NCBI RefSeq assembly: GCF_000024785.1
Contig: NC_013441.1
Span: forward strand, 2,480,001-2,544,000
Direction: 5' to 3'
DNA length: 64,000 nt
Origin: Gordonia bronchialis DSM 43247
GTDB lineage: Bacteria > Actinomycetota > Actinomycetes > Mycobacteriales > Mycobacteriaceae
In this document: one piece after another, positions 44,390-53,809 of the stretch
Position numbering within the stretch: position 1 is the stretch's first letter
Layout of the letters: every line of letters begins with the position of its first letter
Made by a program: the position numbers and the translations under genes
The notes under the pieces: model-generated
What the model was told of the DNA's origin: nothing
Database searches by the model: none
What the model saw: the letters and a program-made list of their open reading frames with translations, nothing else

Positions 44390-45928
44390 TCACGGCCGGC
44401 GCCAGGCGCGTCCCGTCCGGGCCAGCATCTTCTCGGCCGACGCCGGACCCCAGGTGCCCGATTCGTATTCGTCCGGCCGCCCCTCCGATGCCCAATGCTC
44501 GAGGACCGGATCGAGGATCTCCCACGACAATTCGACTTCCTCATTCACCGGGAACAGCGACGGCTCGCCGAGCAGCACGTCGAGGATGAGGCGTTCGTAG
44601 GCTTCCGGGGAGGCCTCGGTGAACGCCGTGCCGTAGCTGAAGTCCATGTTGACGTCGCGGACCTCCATGCTCGACGCCGGAACCTTCGATCCGAAGCGCA
44701 TCGTGATGCCCTCGTCGGGCTGGACCCGGATCACCAGCGCGTTCTGGCTGAGCTCCTCGGTCATCGTCTTGTCGAAGGGCAGGTGCGGTGCCCGTTTGAA
44801 CACCAGCGCGATCTCGGTGACCCTGCGCCCCAACCGTTTTCCGGTGCGCAGATAGAACGGCACCCCGGCCCAGCGTCGGGAGTCCACCTCGAGGGCGATC
44901 GCGGCGAAGGTCTCGGTGGTCGAATCGGGATCGAATCCCTCCTCGTCGATGAGTCCGGGTACCTTCTGGCTGCCCTGCCAGCCAGGACCGTACTGGCCGC
45001 GGGCGGTGTTCTCGGCGATCGGCAGGATGTTGCTCGTCGCCGAGAGCACCTTGATCTTCTCGGCCTGTAATTGCTTGGGCTCGAAGGAGATCGGTTCCTC
45101 CATCGCCACCAGCGCCATCAACTGCAACAGGTGGTTCTGGATGACGTCACGGGCGGCGCCGATCCCGTCGTAGTAGCCGGCCCGTCCGCCGAGTCCGATG
45201 TCCTCGGCCATCGTGATCTGCACATGGTCCACGTAGTGCGAACTCCACAGCGGATCGAACAGCTGGTTCGCGAAGCGCAACGCCAGGATGTTCTGCACCG
45301 TCTCCTTGCCGAGGTAGTGGTCGATGCGGAACACCGACGACTCGGGGAAGACGCTGTTGACGATCGCGTTGAGTTCCTTGGCCGACTGCAGATCGTGACC
45401 GAACGGCTTCTCGATGACCACGCGCCGCCAGCTGTCGCCCTCCACCTTCGCCAGCCCGCTGCGATCGAGTTGCTCGCAGACGGTGGGGAAGGCGTTCGGC
45501 GGGATCGACAGGTAGAAGGCGTGATTGCCGTCGGTGCCGCGTTCGACGTCGAGCCGGGCCAGCGTGTCGCGGAGCCGGTCGAAGGAGTCGTCGTCGTCGA
45601 AGGTGCCCTGCACGAAGCGAAAGCCCTCCGCCAGCCGCTCCCAGACCTCCTCACGGAAACCGGTTCGGGTGTGCTCGCGGACCGCGTCGTGCACCACGCC
45701 CGCGAAATCCTCGTCGGTCCAGTCCCGACGGCCGAAGCCGATCAGCGCGAACGACGGCGGCAGCAGCCCCCGGTTGGCGAGATCGTAGATCGCCGGCATG
45801 AGCTTCTTGCGGGCCAGGTCACCCGTGACGCCGAAGATGACCAGGCTGCTGGGACCGGCGATCCGGGGGAGGCGCTTGTCACGGGGGTCACGTAGCGGAT
45901 TGGTCCAGCCGGTCGGGCCCTTGGGCAC
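44390..45928 (-). CDS. zwf: glucose-6-phosphate 1-dehydrogenase
   Basis: The enzyme opens the oxidative pentose phosphate pathway and makes NADPH. The 512-residue chain shows VIFGVTGDLARKKLMPAIYD for coenzyme, FRIDHYLGKETVQN with the catalytic His region, EKPFGHDL and FYLRTGKRLGRRV. GTG 45928 (VPKGPTGWTNPLRDPRD) is chosen, with AAGGGCTGA upstream in the tal end; the longer frame runs inside tal. Five bp separate it from tal. Confidence 0.97.
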   Translation of the reverse strand: MPKGPTGWTNPLRDPRDKRLPRIAGPSSLVIFGVTGDLARKKLMPAIYDLANRGLLPPSFALIGFGRRDWTDEDFAGVVHDAVREHTRTGFREEVWERLAEGFRFVQGTFDDDDSFDRLRDTLARLDVERGTDGNHAFYLSIPPNAFPTVCEQLDRSGLAKVEGDSWRRVVIEKPFGHDLQSAKELNAIVNSVFPESSVFRIDHYLGKETVQNILALRFANQLFDPLWSSHYVDHVQITMAEDIGLGGRAGYYDGIGAARDVIQNHLLQLMALVAMEEPISFEPKQLQAEKIKVLSATSNILPIAENTARGQYGPGWQGSQKVPGLIDEEGFDPDSTTETFAAIALEVDSRRWAGVPFYLRTGKRLGRRVTEIALVFKRAPHLPFDKTMTEELSQNALVIRVQPDEGITMRFGSKVPASSMEVRDVNMDFSYGTAFTEASPEAYERLILDVLLGEPSLFPVNEEVELSWEILDPVLEHWASEGRPDEYESGTWGPASAEKMLARTGRAWRRP

Positions 45929-45933
45929 GTGGG

Positions 45934-47052
45934 TCAGCCCTTCGCGGCGGCGAGCTGTTCGGCGGTCGCGGTCAGCAGATCGTTCCAGGCATCCTCGAAT
46001 TTGCTGACGCCCTCGCTCTCGAGAACCTCGAAGACGTCCGCGAAGTCGACGCCGAGCGCGGCGATCGCGTCGAAGACGGCCTGCGATTCCTGTCCGAGTC
46101 CGACGATCGAACCGGTGTTGACCCAACCGTGGTCGGCGAAGGCGTCCATGGTCTTGCCGGGCATGGTGTTGACCGTGTTGGGCGCCACCAGTTCACTCAC
46201 ATACAGAGTGTCGGGGTAGTCGGGGTTCTTGACGCCGGTCGACGCCCACAGTGCGCGCTGCGGCCGTGCGCCCTGGGCCAGCAGATCGGGGAAGCGTGAC
46301 TCCACCTCGAAGATCTCCTGGTAGGCCTGATAGGCCAGCCGCGCGTTGGCCAGCGCCGCCTTGCCGCGCAGTTCCAGGGCCTCCGGGGTGCCGATGGCGT
46401 CGAGGCGCTTGTCCACCTCGGTGTCCACCCGCGAGACGAAGAACGAGGCGACCGAGTGGATGGTCGACAGGTCGTGTCCCGCGAGGGCGGCGGCGTCGAG
46501 GCCGTCGAGGTAGGCGTCCATGACCTCCTTGTAGCGCTCCACCGAGAAGATCAGGGTGACATTGACGCTGATGCCCTCGGCGAGCACCTTGGTGATCGCG
46601 GGCAGGCCCGCCTTGGTGGCCGGGATCTTGATCAGCAGGTTGGGCCGGTCCACGATCTTCCACAGCTCGATCGCCTGCGCGACGGTGCCGTCGGTATCGT
46701 GCGCCAGGCGCGGATCGACCTCGATGGACACGCGGCCGTCGACGCCGTTCGACTCCTCGAAGACCGGGGCGAGGACATCACAGGCGTTGCGGACGTCATC
46801 GGTGGTGACGGTGCGAATGGTGGCATCCACGTCGGCACCGCGTGCGGCGAGCTCGTTGACCTGGGCGTCGTAGCTGTTGCCCTTCGACAGCGCTGCCTGG
46901 AAGATCGACGGGTTGGTGGTCACCCCGACCACCGATTTGGTCGCGATGAGGTCGGCCAGGTCGCCGGAGGCGATCAGGTCGCGCGACAGATCGTCGAGCC
47001 ACACCGACACTCCGGCAGCGGACAGTTCGGCGAGATTCTGGTTCTGGGTCAC
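45934..47052 (-). CDS. tal: transaldolase
   Basis: The 372-residue TIM-barrel enzyme transfers dihydroxyacetone units. It has [19 protein letters not shown], the Schiff-base lysine region [35 protein letters not shown], and [18 protein letters not shown], typical of the long actinobacterial TalA form. GTG 47052 follows GGGAACCCCC, 12 bp after the tkt stop. Confidence 0.96.
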   Translation of the reverse strand: MTQNQNLAELSAAGVSVWLDDLSRDLIASGDLADLIATKSVVGVTTNPSIFQAALSKGNSYDAQVNELAARGADVDATIRTVTTDDVRNACDVLAPVFEESNGVDGRVSIEVDPRLAHDTDGTVAQAIELWKIVDRPNLLIKIPATKAGLPAITKVLAEGISVNVTLIFSVERYKEVMDAYLDGLDAAALAGHDLSTIHSVASFFVSRVDTEVDKRLDAIGTPEALELRGKAALANARLAYQAYQEIFEVESRFPDLLAQGARPQRALWASTGVKNPDYPDTLYVSELVAPNTVNTMPGKTMDAFADHGWVNTGSIVGLGQESQAVFDAIAALGVDFADVFEVLESEGVSKFEDAWNDLLTATAEQLAAAKG

Positions 47053-47064
47053 GGGGGTTCCCTT

Positions 47065-49152
47065 TCAGTGCTGTTTGTTCTCGATGGCGCGCTGCGCGGC
47101 CCCGACGACCGCCTCCGCGGTGATGCCGAACTGCTGATAGAGCACCTTGTAATCGGCGGATGCGCCGAAGTGGTCCAGGGAGACGATCTCGCCACCCTCG
47201 CCGACGATGCGGTACCACGGCATCGAGATGCCGGCCTCCACCGACACCCTCGGCACCGACGGCGGGAGCACGGAATCGCGGTACCCCTGGGGCTGCTCGT
47301 CGAACCACTCGACACACGGCATGGACACGACTCGCGCGTTGATTCCCTTGTCGGCCAATGCTTTCTGGGCCTCGACGGCGAGATGGACCTCGGAACCGGT
47401 GCCGATCAGGACCACCTGCGCGTCGGCGTCGGAGTCGCTGAGGACATAGCCGCCCTTGGCCACGCCGTCGGCCGACGTGCCGTCCAGGATGGGGATGTTC
47501 TGACGGGTGAGCGCCAGCCCGACCGGCCGGTTGCGGCGGGTGAGCAGGTGTGCCCAGGCGTGGGCGGTCTCGTTGGCGTCGGCCGGGCGGACCACGTCGA
47601 GCTGCGGAATGGCGCGCAGTGCGGCGAGGTGTTCGACCGGTTGATGGGTCGGTCCGTCTTCGCCGAGACCGATCGAGTCGTGTGTCCACACGTAGATCGG
47701 GTCGATCTCCATCAGGGCGGCCAGCCGGACCGCGGGCCGCATGTAATCGGCGAACTGCAGGAACGTGCCGCCGTAGGCGCGGGTCGGTCCGTGCAGCGCG
47801 ATTCCCGAAAGGATCGCACCCATCGCGTGCTCGCGGATGCCGAAGTGCAGGGTTCGGCCGTACGGGTCGGCGCTCCACTTCTTGGTGCTGATCGACGGTG
47901 GACCGAAGGACTGGGCGCCGTCCATGGTGGTGTTGTTGCTGCCGGCCAGGTCGGCCGAGCCACCCCAGAGTTCGGGCAGCACCGGCGCCAGCGCACTCAG
48001 CACCTTGCCCGATGCACTGCGAGTGGCGACGTCCTTGTCGCCGGGGGTCCAGGTGGGCAGGGCATCGGCCCAGCCCTCCGGGAGTTCGTGGGCGGTGAGA
48101 CGGTCGTAGAGCGCCTTGGCGTCGGGGTTCTTCTGCGCCCAGGCGTCGAAGGCGGACGTCCATTCGGCCTTGGCGGCCTCGCCCCGCTCAACCAGTTTGC
48201 GGGTGTGGGCGATCACGTCGTCGGCGACGTCGAAACTCTTGTCCGGATCGAAGCCGAGGACCTTCTTGGTGGCGGCGACCTCGTCGTCACCGAGCGGTGA
48301 ACCGTGGATGCCGCCGGTGTTCATCTTGGTGGGGGCGGGGAATCCGATTATGGTCCGCAGGCAGATGATCGACGGCTTGTCCCGCACTGCCTTCGCCGCT
48401 TCGATCGCCGCCTCAATGGCCACCACGTCCTCGCCGCCCTCGACGGTCTGCACGTGCCAGCCGTAGGCCTCGTAGCGGGCGGCCACGTCCTCGGAGAGTG
48501 CGATGTCGGTGTCGTCCTCGATCGAGATCTGGTTCTGGTCGTAGAAGACGATCAGATTGCCCAGCTGCTGGGTGCCGGCCAGCGAACTGGCCTCCGATGT
48601 CACGCCTTCCTCGATGTCACCGTCGGAGGCGACGACGTAGATGAAGTGATCGAAGGGGCTCTGCCCGGCGGGTGCGTCCGGATCGAACAGGCCGCGCTCG
48701 TAGCGGCTGGCCATGCTCATACCCACCGCCGACGCCAGCCCCTGGCCGAGCGGTCCGGTGGTGATCTCCACGCCCTTGGTGTGACGGAACTCCGGGTGGC
48801 CGGGAGTCAGTGACTCCCAGGTGCGCAACGCCTCGAGGTCGGCGAGTTCGAGTCCGAAGCCGCCCAGGTACAGCTGGATGTAGAGGGTGAGGCTGGAGTG
48901 TCCGCAGGACAGGACGAAGCGATCACGACCGGCCCACGTGGTGTCGGCGGGGTCGTGGCGCATCACACGCTGGAACAGCGTGTAGGCCAGCGGTGCCAGA
49001 CTCATCGCGGTCCCGGGATGCCCGCTGCCGCATTTCTGCACGGCATCGGCAGCGAGTACACGGACCGTGTCGACCGCGCGGGTGTCCAGATCGGACCAAT
49101 CATCGGGATGGCGAGGGGTGGTCAGTGCGCGGATCTCGTCTGTGTCGGCCAC
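47065..49152 (-). CDS. tkt: transketolase
   Basis: The 695-residue thiamine diphosphate enzyme moves two-carbon units between sugar phosphates. Domains: TPP-binding (about residues 10-330), with QKCGSGHPGTAMSLAPLAYT, VVASDGDIEEGVTSEASSLA and NLIVFYDQNQISIEDDTDIA; Pyr domain (about 350-530); and C-terminal domain ending with FGITAEAVVGAAQRAIE. GTG 49152 is preferred because AGGAGACACC lies 10-11 bases upstream; an in-frame ATG at 49197 has no SD. It is the first gene of the pentose phosphate operon. Confidence 0.95.
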   Translation of the reverse strand: MADTDEIRALTTPRHPDDWSDLDTRAVDTVRVLAADAVQKCGSGHPGTAMSLAPLAYTLFQRVMRHDPADTTWAGRDRFVLSCGHSSLTLYIQLYLGGFGLELADLEALRTWESLTPGHPEFRHTKGVEITTGPLGQGLASAVGMSMASRYERGLFDPDAPAGQSPFDHFIYVVASDGDIEEGVTSEASSLAGTQQLGNLIVFYDQNQISIEDDTDIALSEDVAARYEAYGWHVQTVEGGEDVVAIEAAIEAAKAVRDKPSIICLRTIIGFPAPTKMNTGGIHGSPLGDDEVAATKKVLGFDPDKSFDVADDVIAHTRKLVERGEAAKAEWTSAFDAWAQKNPDAKALYDRLTAHELPEGWADALPTWTPGDKDVATRSASGKVLSALAPVLPELWGGSADLAGSNNTTMDGAQSFGPPSISTKKWSADPYGRTLHFGIREHAMGAILSGIALHGPTRAYGGTFLQFADYMRPAVRLAALMEIDPIYVWTHDSIGLGEDGPTHQPVEHLAALRAIPQLDVVRPADANETAHAWAHLLTRRNRPVGLALTRQNIPILDGTSADGVAKGGYVLSDSDADAQVVLIGTGSEVHLAVEAQKALADKGINARVVSMPCVEWFDEQPQGYRDSVLPPSVPRVSVEAGISMPWYRIVGEGGEIVSLDHFGASADYKVLYQQFGITAEAVVGAAQRAIENKQH

Positions 49153-49468
49153 GATCGTGGTGTCTCCTGTGCCTGCTCGGTGCTGGACGTTGAACATGCC
49201 GACAAGCTGTTCCCGGCGAAGGCGGGAATCATCGGGACGTCGGCCTGTGCTCCACCCAGAGTAATCGTCGCAGCGCGACCGTCGCGCAGCGAGTGGACGA
49301 TGCCCACCCGGGGCAGGTCGAAGCGGTGCGGCCGACTCGATTCACGGATCGAGTCGGCCTACGTCTACCATGCTCTGTAGTAGCCCGCTGTGCAGTGATC
49401 CGACGGGCCCGATGAGGTCGGAGTCCCCGGTGTCGAACACCGTTGGGCGGGCAGAACGAGGAGAGGCC
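49153..49468. other. divergent intergenic region between tkt and ctaB
   Basis: This 316-bp region holds the promoters of both operons and no recognisable gene. For tkt, TACTCT on the minus strand (49262-49257) is a -10 candidate. For ctaB, TACCAT (49366-49371) is a -10 candidate, with TTCACG 19 bases upstream. A perfect inverted repeat sits at 49331-49358 and is listed separately. The rest shows nothing I can assign. Confidence 0.5.
49331..49358 (+). promoter_or_regulatory. perfect inverted repeat with 11-bp arms upstream of ctaB
   Basis: GCCGACTCGAT (49331-49341) and ATCGAGTCGGC (49348-49358) are exact complements around TCACGG. The repeat overlaps the expected -35 region of the TACCAT promoter candidate, so it could be an operator for ctaB. 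It lies beyond the likely tkt transcription start and could also affect that operon. Confidence 0.65.
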
Positions 49469-50476
49469 GTGAGGATTGGGGAGCGTGTGAGCGGAGACCA
49501 CACCGCCGCATCCCGCTCTTCCCGGCCCGCCGGGACCCTGACTCCCGCAGATGCCGACGACGCCGCGCCGAGTCGGCTGCGACGCATTCAGCTGACCATC
49601 CTCGCCTACATCGCGCTGACCAAGCCGCGCGTCATCGAACTTCTTCTGGTGGCGACCATCCCGGTGATGCTGCAGGCCGACCGCGGACATGTCGACCTGC
49701 TCGTCATCGCATGCACGCTGGTCGGCGGCTGGCTCGGTGCGGCCAGCGCCAACACGCTGAACATGGTGGTCGACGCCGACATCGACCAGAAGATGAAACG
49801 CACGGCCCGCCGTCCGCTGGCCCGACGCGCGGTCGCCCCGCGCAGCGCGCTCGTCTTCGGGATCGTGTTGTGGGCGGCGTCATTCGCGGTTCTGACCGTC
49901 GCCGCCAATCTCCTGAGCGCACTGCTGGTCTCGGCGACGATTGTCTTCTACGTCGGCGTCTACACGATGATCCTCAAGCGTCGGACCTGGCAGAACGTGG
50001 TGTGGGGTGGCGCGGCCGGATGCATGCCGACGCTGGTGGGCTGGGCGGCCGTGACCGGATCTCTCAGCTGGGAACCGGTGGTGCTGTTCGGCGTCATCTT
50101 CTTCTGGACCCCGCCGCACACCTGGGCGCTGGCGATGCGCTACAAGGAGGACTACAAGGCCGCCGGCGTGCCGATGCTGCCGGTGATCGCCACCGAGGAA
50201 CGCGTCACCCGTCAGATGGTGATCTACACCTGGCTGACCGTCGTGTGCTCGCTCATCCTGGTCCCGGCGACGAGCTGGATCTACGCCGCCGTCGCGGTAC
50301 TGGCCGGCGCGTGGTTCGCCAGTCGGGTGCACATTCTTTACCGCGACACCCGCCGTGGTGCGGAGGTCGCACCGCTCAAGATCTTCCTGCAGTCCAACGA
50401 GTACCTCGCTGTGCTGTTCTGCGGGCTGGCGGTCGATGCGGTCATCGGTTTGCCGACCATCGCCAGTCTGTTCTGA
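49469..50476 (+). CDS. ctaB: protoheme IX farnesyltransferase (heme O synthase)
   Basis: This membrane prenyltransferase adds farnesyl to heme b, giving heme O for cytochrome aa3 oxidase. The 335-residue UbiA-family protein has eight to nine transmembrane helices. The Asp-rich motif [20 protein letters not shown] precedes RRPLARRAV, and a second conserved loop is [15 protein letters not shown] 49469 follows GAGGAGAGG; GTG 49487 and the earlier ATG 49370 are alternatives. CtaA, the next enzyme in heme A synthesis, is encoded 1.5 kb away on the other strand. Confidence 0.95.
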   Translation: MRIGERVSGDHTAASRSSRPAGTLTPADADDAAPSRLRRIQLTILAYIALTKPRVIELLLVATIPVMLQADRGHVDLLVIACTLVGGWLGAASANTLNMVVDADIDQKMKRTARRPLARRAVAPRSALVFGIVLWAASFAVLTVAANLLSALLVSATIVFYVGVYTMILKRRTWQNVVWGGAAGCMPTLVGWAAVTGSLSWEPVVLFGVIFFWTPPHTWALAMRYKEDYKAAGVPMLPVIATEERVTRQMVIYTWLTVVCSLILVPATSWIYAAVAVLAGAWFASRVHILYRDTRRGAEVAPLKIFLQSNEYLAVLFCGLAVDAVIGLPTIASLF

Positions 50477-50481
50477 CGCGG

Positions 50482-50515
50482 CCTGAACTCACCCGGTCTG
50501 TCCCTGAACTCACCC
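50482..50515 (+). repeat. short direct repeat after ctaB
   Basis: CCTGAACTCACCC occurs at 50482-50494 and 50503-50515, with similar following bases (GGTCTGTC and TCTGTCTC), giving a period of 21. It fills the gap between convergent ctaB and qor, where no hairpin terminator is seen. Confidence 0.85.
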
Positions 50516-50530
50516 TCTGTCTCTGACCGA

Positions 50531-51499
50531 TCAGTCCGGAAGCAGGACCGTTGAACCCGTGGTGACCCGTCCCTCGAGGTCGGTGTGCGCCTTCTCCGCG
50601 TCGGCGAGCCGGTAACGCTGCCCGACGCGCACGTCCACCGAACCGTCCGCGACGGCCCCCAGGAATTCACCGGCCCGCCACCGCAGTTCGTCGGTGTCGG
50701 CGATGAAGTGGGCCAGCGTCGGACGGGTCACCGACAGCGAACCGGCGGCGCTGAGCCGTTGCAGATCGAAGGGCGGCACCGGGCCGCTGGCAGCCCCGAA
50801 CAGCACGATGATGCCGCGCACGGCGGTCACCGCGAGGGACTGCTCAAAGGTGTCGGCTCCGACGCCGTCGTAGGTCACCGACACCCCGCGGCCTCCCGTG
50901 AGGTCACGAACCTGTGTGACGAGGTCGTCGCCGTAGCGCAACACGTGATCTGCGCCGGCGCCCGCGGACAGCTCGGCCTTCTCGTCGCTGGACACGGTGG
51001 TGATCACGGTGAGTCCGCGCTTCTTCGCCAGCTGGGTGAGTACCAGACCCACACCGCCGGCCCCGGCGTGCACCAGCACGGTGTCGCCGGACCGCGGGTG
51101 TGCGCTGCCGTCGAGCAGATAGTGGGCCGTGAGTCCGCGCAGCAGCGATGAACCGGCCGCGGCGTCGTCCACCCCGTCGGGGATGGGAACCAGCCGCGCG
51201 GCCGGCACGGCGACGAGCTCGGCGTAACTCGCCGGTCCGTCACACCAGCACACCCGCTGCCCGGCGGTGAGGTCGGTGACCTCGGCACCGACGTCGACGA
51301 TGGTGCCGGCGCCCTCGCTGCCCGGGATGTAGGGCGGTGTGGAGGGATACATCCCGCGGCGGAAATAGGTGTCGATGAAATTGACGCCGACGGCCGAGGT
51401 CTTCACGAGTACCTCGCCGGGGCCGGGGATCGGATCGTCCACCGTGCCGTAGGACAGCACCTCGGGTCCGCCATGTCGGGTTACCTGAATCGCGCGCAT
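50531..51499 (-). CDS. qor: zinc-free NADPH:quinone reductase (medium-chain dehydrogenase family)
   Basis: The 322-residue protein has the quinone oxidoreductase (QOR) pattern: GVNFIDTYFRRGMYP and GSEGAGTIVDVG in the N-terminal GroES-like domain, then the NADPH-binding HAGAGGVGLVLTQLAKKRG and TYDGVGADTFEQSL. No structural-zinc cysteines are present. It reduces quinones, usually by one electron. ATG 51499 starts divergently from the small gene at 51573, so their promoters share 73 bp. Rv1454c holds the same slot in M. tuberculosis. Confidence 0.93.
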   Translation of the reverse strand: MRAIQVTRHGGPEVLSYGTVDDPIPGPGEVLVKTSAVGVNFIDTYFRRGMYPSTPPYIPGSEGAGTIVDVGAEVTDLTAGQRVCWCDGPASYAELVAVPAARLVPIPDGVDDAAAGSSLLRGLTAHYLLDGSAHPRSGDTVLVHAGAGGVGLVLTQLAKKRGLTVITTVSSDEKAELSAGAGADHVLRYGDDLVTQVRDLTGGRGVSVTYDGVGADTFEQSLAVTAVRGIIVLFGAASGPVPPFDLQRLSAAGSLSVTRPTLAHFIADTDELRWRAGEFLGAVADGSVDVRVGQRYRLADAEKAHTDLEGRVTTGSTVLLPD

Positions 51500-51559
51500 G
51501 TCTTCTGTTTACACCGCCGCCGCGTGGGGTCTCGACAGTGAGGTCTTGTTACCGGGCGG

Positions 51560-51565
51560 TATGCT
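51560..51565 (+). promoter_or_regulatory. -10 hexamer TATGCT, leaderless promoter of the 51573 gene
   Basis: TATGCT is a strong -10 and ends 7 bases before the ATG at 51573, with no SD between. It rules against the in-frame ATG at 51561, which lies inside the hexamer. Confidence 0.55.
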
Positions 51566-51572
51566 CACGGGC

Positions 51573-51962
51573 ATGACTGACGCTGCGACGGAACACGATC
51601 CCGACGAGCAGAACCCGTCCACACAGAAGCCGGTCACGGCGCCGGCCCAGGTGGTTTCCTCGGTCCGCGGGTTCGTCGCCCGGGAGGGTGGGGAGGCCAA
51701 GGCCGTCCTGCAGCCGATCGGGACCGCGGGCGTACGCATCACGCTCGTCGGCGAGGACGGCGGGATCCTCGGTGACCGCGTCGTGGACGACATCGCGACC
51801 GCGCACGCGGTCGTCGACGCCGTCGAGGGTGTCGAGATCGCCGAGTGGGACCGTGATCTGACGTCGGCGGCCACCGTGAAGCCGTCGCACTACCGCAAGA
51901 TGGCGGGCTGGGTGGCCGGTCAGAAGCGGTTCCCCAAGGCGCGCAACTCGGCGATTCTCTGA
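51573..51962 (+). CDS. conserved small actinobacterial protein (Rv1455-like), function unknown
   Basis: This 129-residue soluble protein has an acidic, disordered start (TDAATEHDPDEQNPSTQKPV) and a compact alpha/beta core. The core contains VRITLVGEDGGILGDRVVDD and AHAVVDAVEGVEIAEWDRDL. The C-terminus is basic, KPSHYRKMAGWVAGQKRFPK, ending ARNSAIL. I recognise no catalytic motif. Its place between qor and ctaA is conserved in mycobacteria, which suggests a link to respiration or redox, but this is context only. A TATGCT hexamer 7 bases upstream points to leaderless expression. Confidence 0.85.
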   Translation: MTDAATEHDPDEQNPSTQKPVTAPAQVVSSVRGFVAREGGEAKAVLQPIGTAGVRITLVGEDGGILGDRVVDDIATAHAVVDAVEGVEIAEWDRDLTSAATVKPSHYRKMAGWVAGQKRFPKARNSAIL

Positions 51963-51974
51963 AGACTCCGGCCG

Positions 51975-52988
51975 TCAGCCGATCGGTTGGGGCTCGCGGT
52001 CGTGCTTGCGTGACGGCGCGAACTCCAGGATCAGCCAGGTGGCGCCGATCAGCAGCGCCGCGCTGCCGGCCATGTGCAAGATCACCAGCAGGATCGGCAG
52101 ATCCGTCACGTACTGCACCACGCCGATGACGCCCTGGACGGCGAGCAACCCGACGAAGGTCAGCGCCGTACGTTGCTGCGGCACGCCGAGGACGCGGGTG
52201 AACACCACGAGCGCCACCGACAACCCGATCAGGACGAACACGGCGTCGGCGTGCAACTGCGTGGCGTGGTCGGGCGCCAGGCCGTTGCGGGGCGCATCGG
52301 CGTCCCCGGCGTGCGGACCCGACCCGGTGACCACCGTGCCCAGGTAGATGGTCACCCAGGTCACCAGATAGGTGAGCCACGAGAGGTATCTACCCAGACG
52401 CTGCGCCGACGACGGTTCCGGCGCGGCGACCTCGGTGTCCGGGTACGGCCGCGTCCGGTGCACCAGCACAGTGGACCCGGACACCAGCGCCATGGAGAGC
52501 AGGAAGTGCAGGGCGACGACCCACGGGTTGAGATCGGTGAGGACCGTGATCCCGCCGATGACGCCCTGAAATGGGATGCCCAGCGCCAGCACGGTCGCCA
52601 GTCGGCGATCGGCGCGGGTCGAGCCCGCGCGGCGCCAGACGGCCACCCAGGTGGCGATGGCGATCGCGATGAGCACCCAGGTCAGCATGCGGTTACCGAA
52701 TTCGATCACGCCGTGATAGCCGAGTGCCTGGTGCGGGACGAAGGACGTGTCGGTACAGCGGGGCCACGTGGGGCACCCGAGCCCGGAGCCGGTCAGGCGC
52801 ACCGCGCCGCCGGTTGCGACGATGCCCACGTTGGCGACCAGCAGGGCGATGGCCCAGCGATGGACGAACCGCGCGGTCGGCGTGCCGAAGTAGGGGACGC
52901 GGGACCACCGGCCGGCCACCGGCGCCGCGGACTGCGCCGTGGCGTCGTTCTCCTGACCGGCGCGAGCCGGGCTCTGTGATGTCGTCAT
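51975..52988 (-). CDS. ctaA: heme A synthase
   Basis: CtaA oxidises heme O to heme A for the aa3-type oxidase. The 337-residue membrane protein has about eight helices in two similar halves. The conserved histidines lie in HRWAIALLVANVG, HGVIEFGNRMLTW, HFLLSMALVSG, QLHADAVFVLIG and HMAGSAALLIGA. The Cys pair in GSGLGCPTWPRC matches the disulfide loop of class 2 CtaA proteins. ATG 52988 overlaps the stop of the ABC permease gene (ATGA), so it is translated with the transporter. Confidence 0.95.
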   Translation of the reverse strand: MTTSQSPARAGQENDATAQSAAPVAGRWSRVPYFGTPTARFVHRWAIALLVANVGIVATGGAVRLTGSGLGCPTWPRCTDTSFVPHQALGYHGVIEFGNRMLTWVLIAIAIATWVAVWRRAGSTRADRRLATVLALGIPFQGVIGGITVLTDLNPWVVALHFLLSMALVSGSTVLVHRTRPYPDTEVAAPEPSSAQRLGRYLSWLTYLVTWVTIYLGTVVTGSGPHAGDADAPRNGLAPDHATQLHADAVFVLIGLSVALVVFTRVLGVPQQRTALTFVGLLAVQGVIGVVQYVTDLPILLVILHMAGSAALLIGATWLILEFAPSRKHDREPQPIG

Positions 52989-53809
52989 TCGAACCTGAAC
53001 CACCTCACCGCCAGCGCGGCGGCAACCGCCGACCACACCAGCAACACACCTATACCGAAGACGTCGACCGTCCCGTGTGACGCCCGTTCGAGGGCCTCGG
53101 TCAGTGCACCGGACGGGACACAGCGGGCCACCCACCAGACGGCGTCGGGCACTCGGGAATCCAGCACCACGAGACTGCCGATCCCGACGAGCGCGAACCA
53201 GGCCAGATTGGCCAGCGCGAGAACCACCTCGGCTTTCAGCGTGCCGCCGAGCAGCAGCCCCAGTGCGGCAAAGCAGGCGGTGCCGATGGCGATCACCACT
53301 GCACCGAGCGCGAGGCCGAGGATTGCGGGCCGCCAGCCGAAGGCGACGCCGATCGCGCCGAGGATCACCGACTGCGCGATCACCACCACCAGCACCGCGA
53401 TCGACTTGCCGACGATGATGCCCCACCGCGGAATCGGGGTTGCGCCAAGACGTTTCAGCGCTCCGTACCGGCGGTCGAAGCCGACGGCGATGGCCTGGCC
53501 GGTGAATGCGGTGGACATCACCGCCACGGTGAGGATCGCCGGCACGAAGACGTCGGCGCGTGCCGCCGGACCGGTGCCGAGTCCGGTGTCGACGGGCAGC
53601 AGACACAGACCGATGAGCAGGGTGATCGGGATGAACATGGTGAGCAACAGTTGTTCGCCGTTGCGCAGCAGCAGTCGGAGTTCGAGACGCGACTGGGCTG
53701 CGAGCATCGCGGCAATGCCGGCGGTCTGCGGCCGGGGCGCAAAGGTGCCGGGCGGGAAGAGTTCACCGGGCCGGGCATCGGCAGAAGGTCCGCGGGAGGT
53801 TCGGGTCAT
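52985..53809 (-). CDS. ABC-2 type transporter permease
   Basis: The 274-residue membrane protein has six predicted helices after an N-terminal cytoplasmic arm, including LLTMFIPITLLIGLCLLPV, AILTVAVMSTAFTGQAIAVGF and IAVLVVVIAQSVILGAIGVAF, the ABC-2 exporter pattern. FDRRYGALKRLGATPIPR is the coupling-helix region. It pairs with the ATPase encoded just upstream and overlaps both that gene and ctaA by 4 bases. The same trio exists in mycobacteria (Rv1456c-Rv1458c). The substrate is unknown; a heme or cytochrome-related export role is inferred from position only. Confidence 0.9.
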   Translation of the reverse strand: MTRTSRGPSADARPGELFPPGTFAPRPQTAGIAAMLAAQSRLELRLLLRNGEQLLLTMFIPITLLIGLCLLPVDTGLGTGPAARADVFVPAILTVAVMSTAFTGQAIAVGFDRRYGALKRLGATPIPRWGIIVGKSIAVLVVVIAQSVILGAIGVAFGWRPAILGLALGAVVIAIGTACFAALGLLLGGTLKAEVVLALANLAWFALVGIGSLVVLDSRVPDAVWWVARCVPSGALTEALERASHGTVDVFGIGVLLVWSAVAAALAVRWFRFE

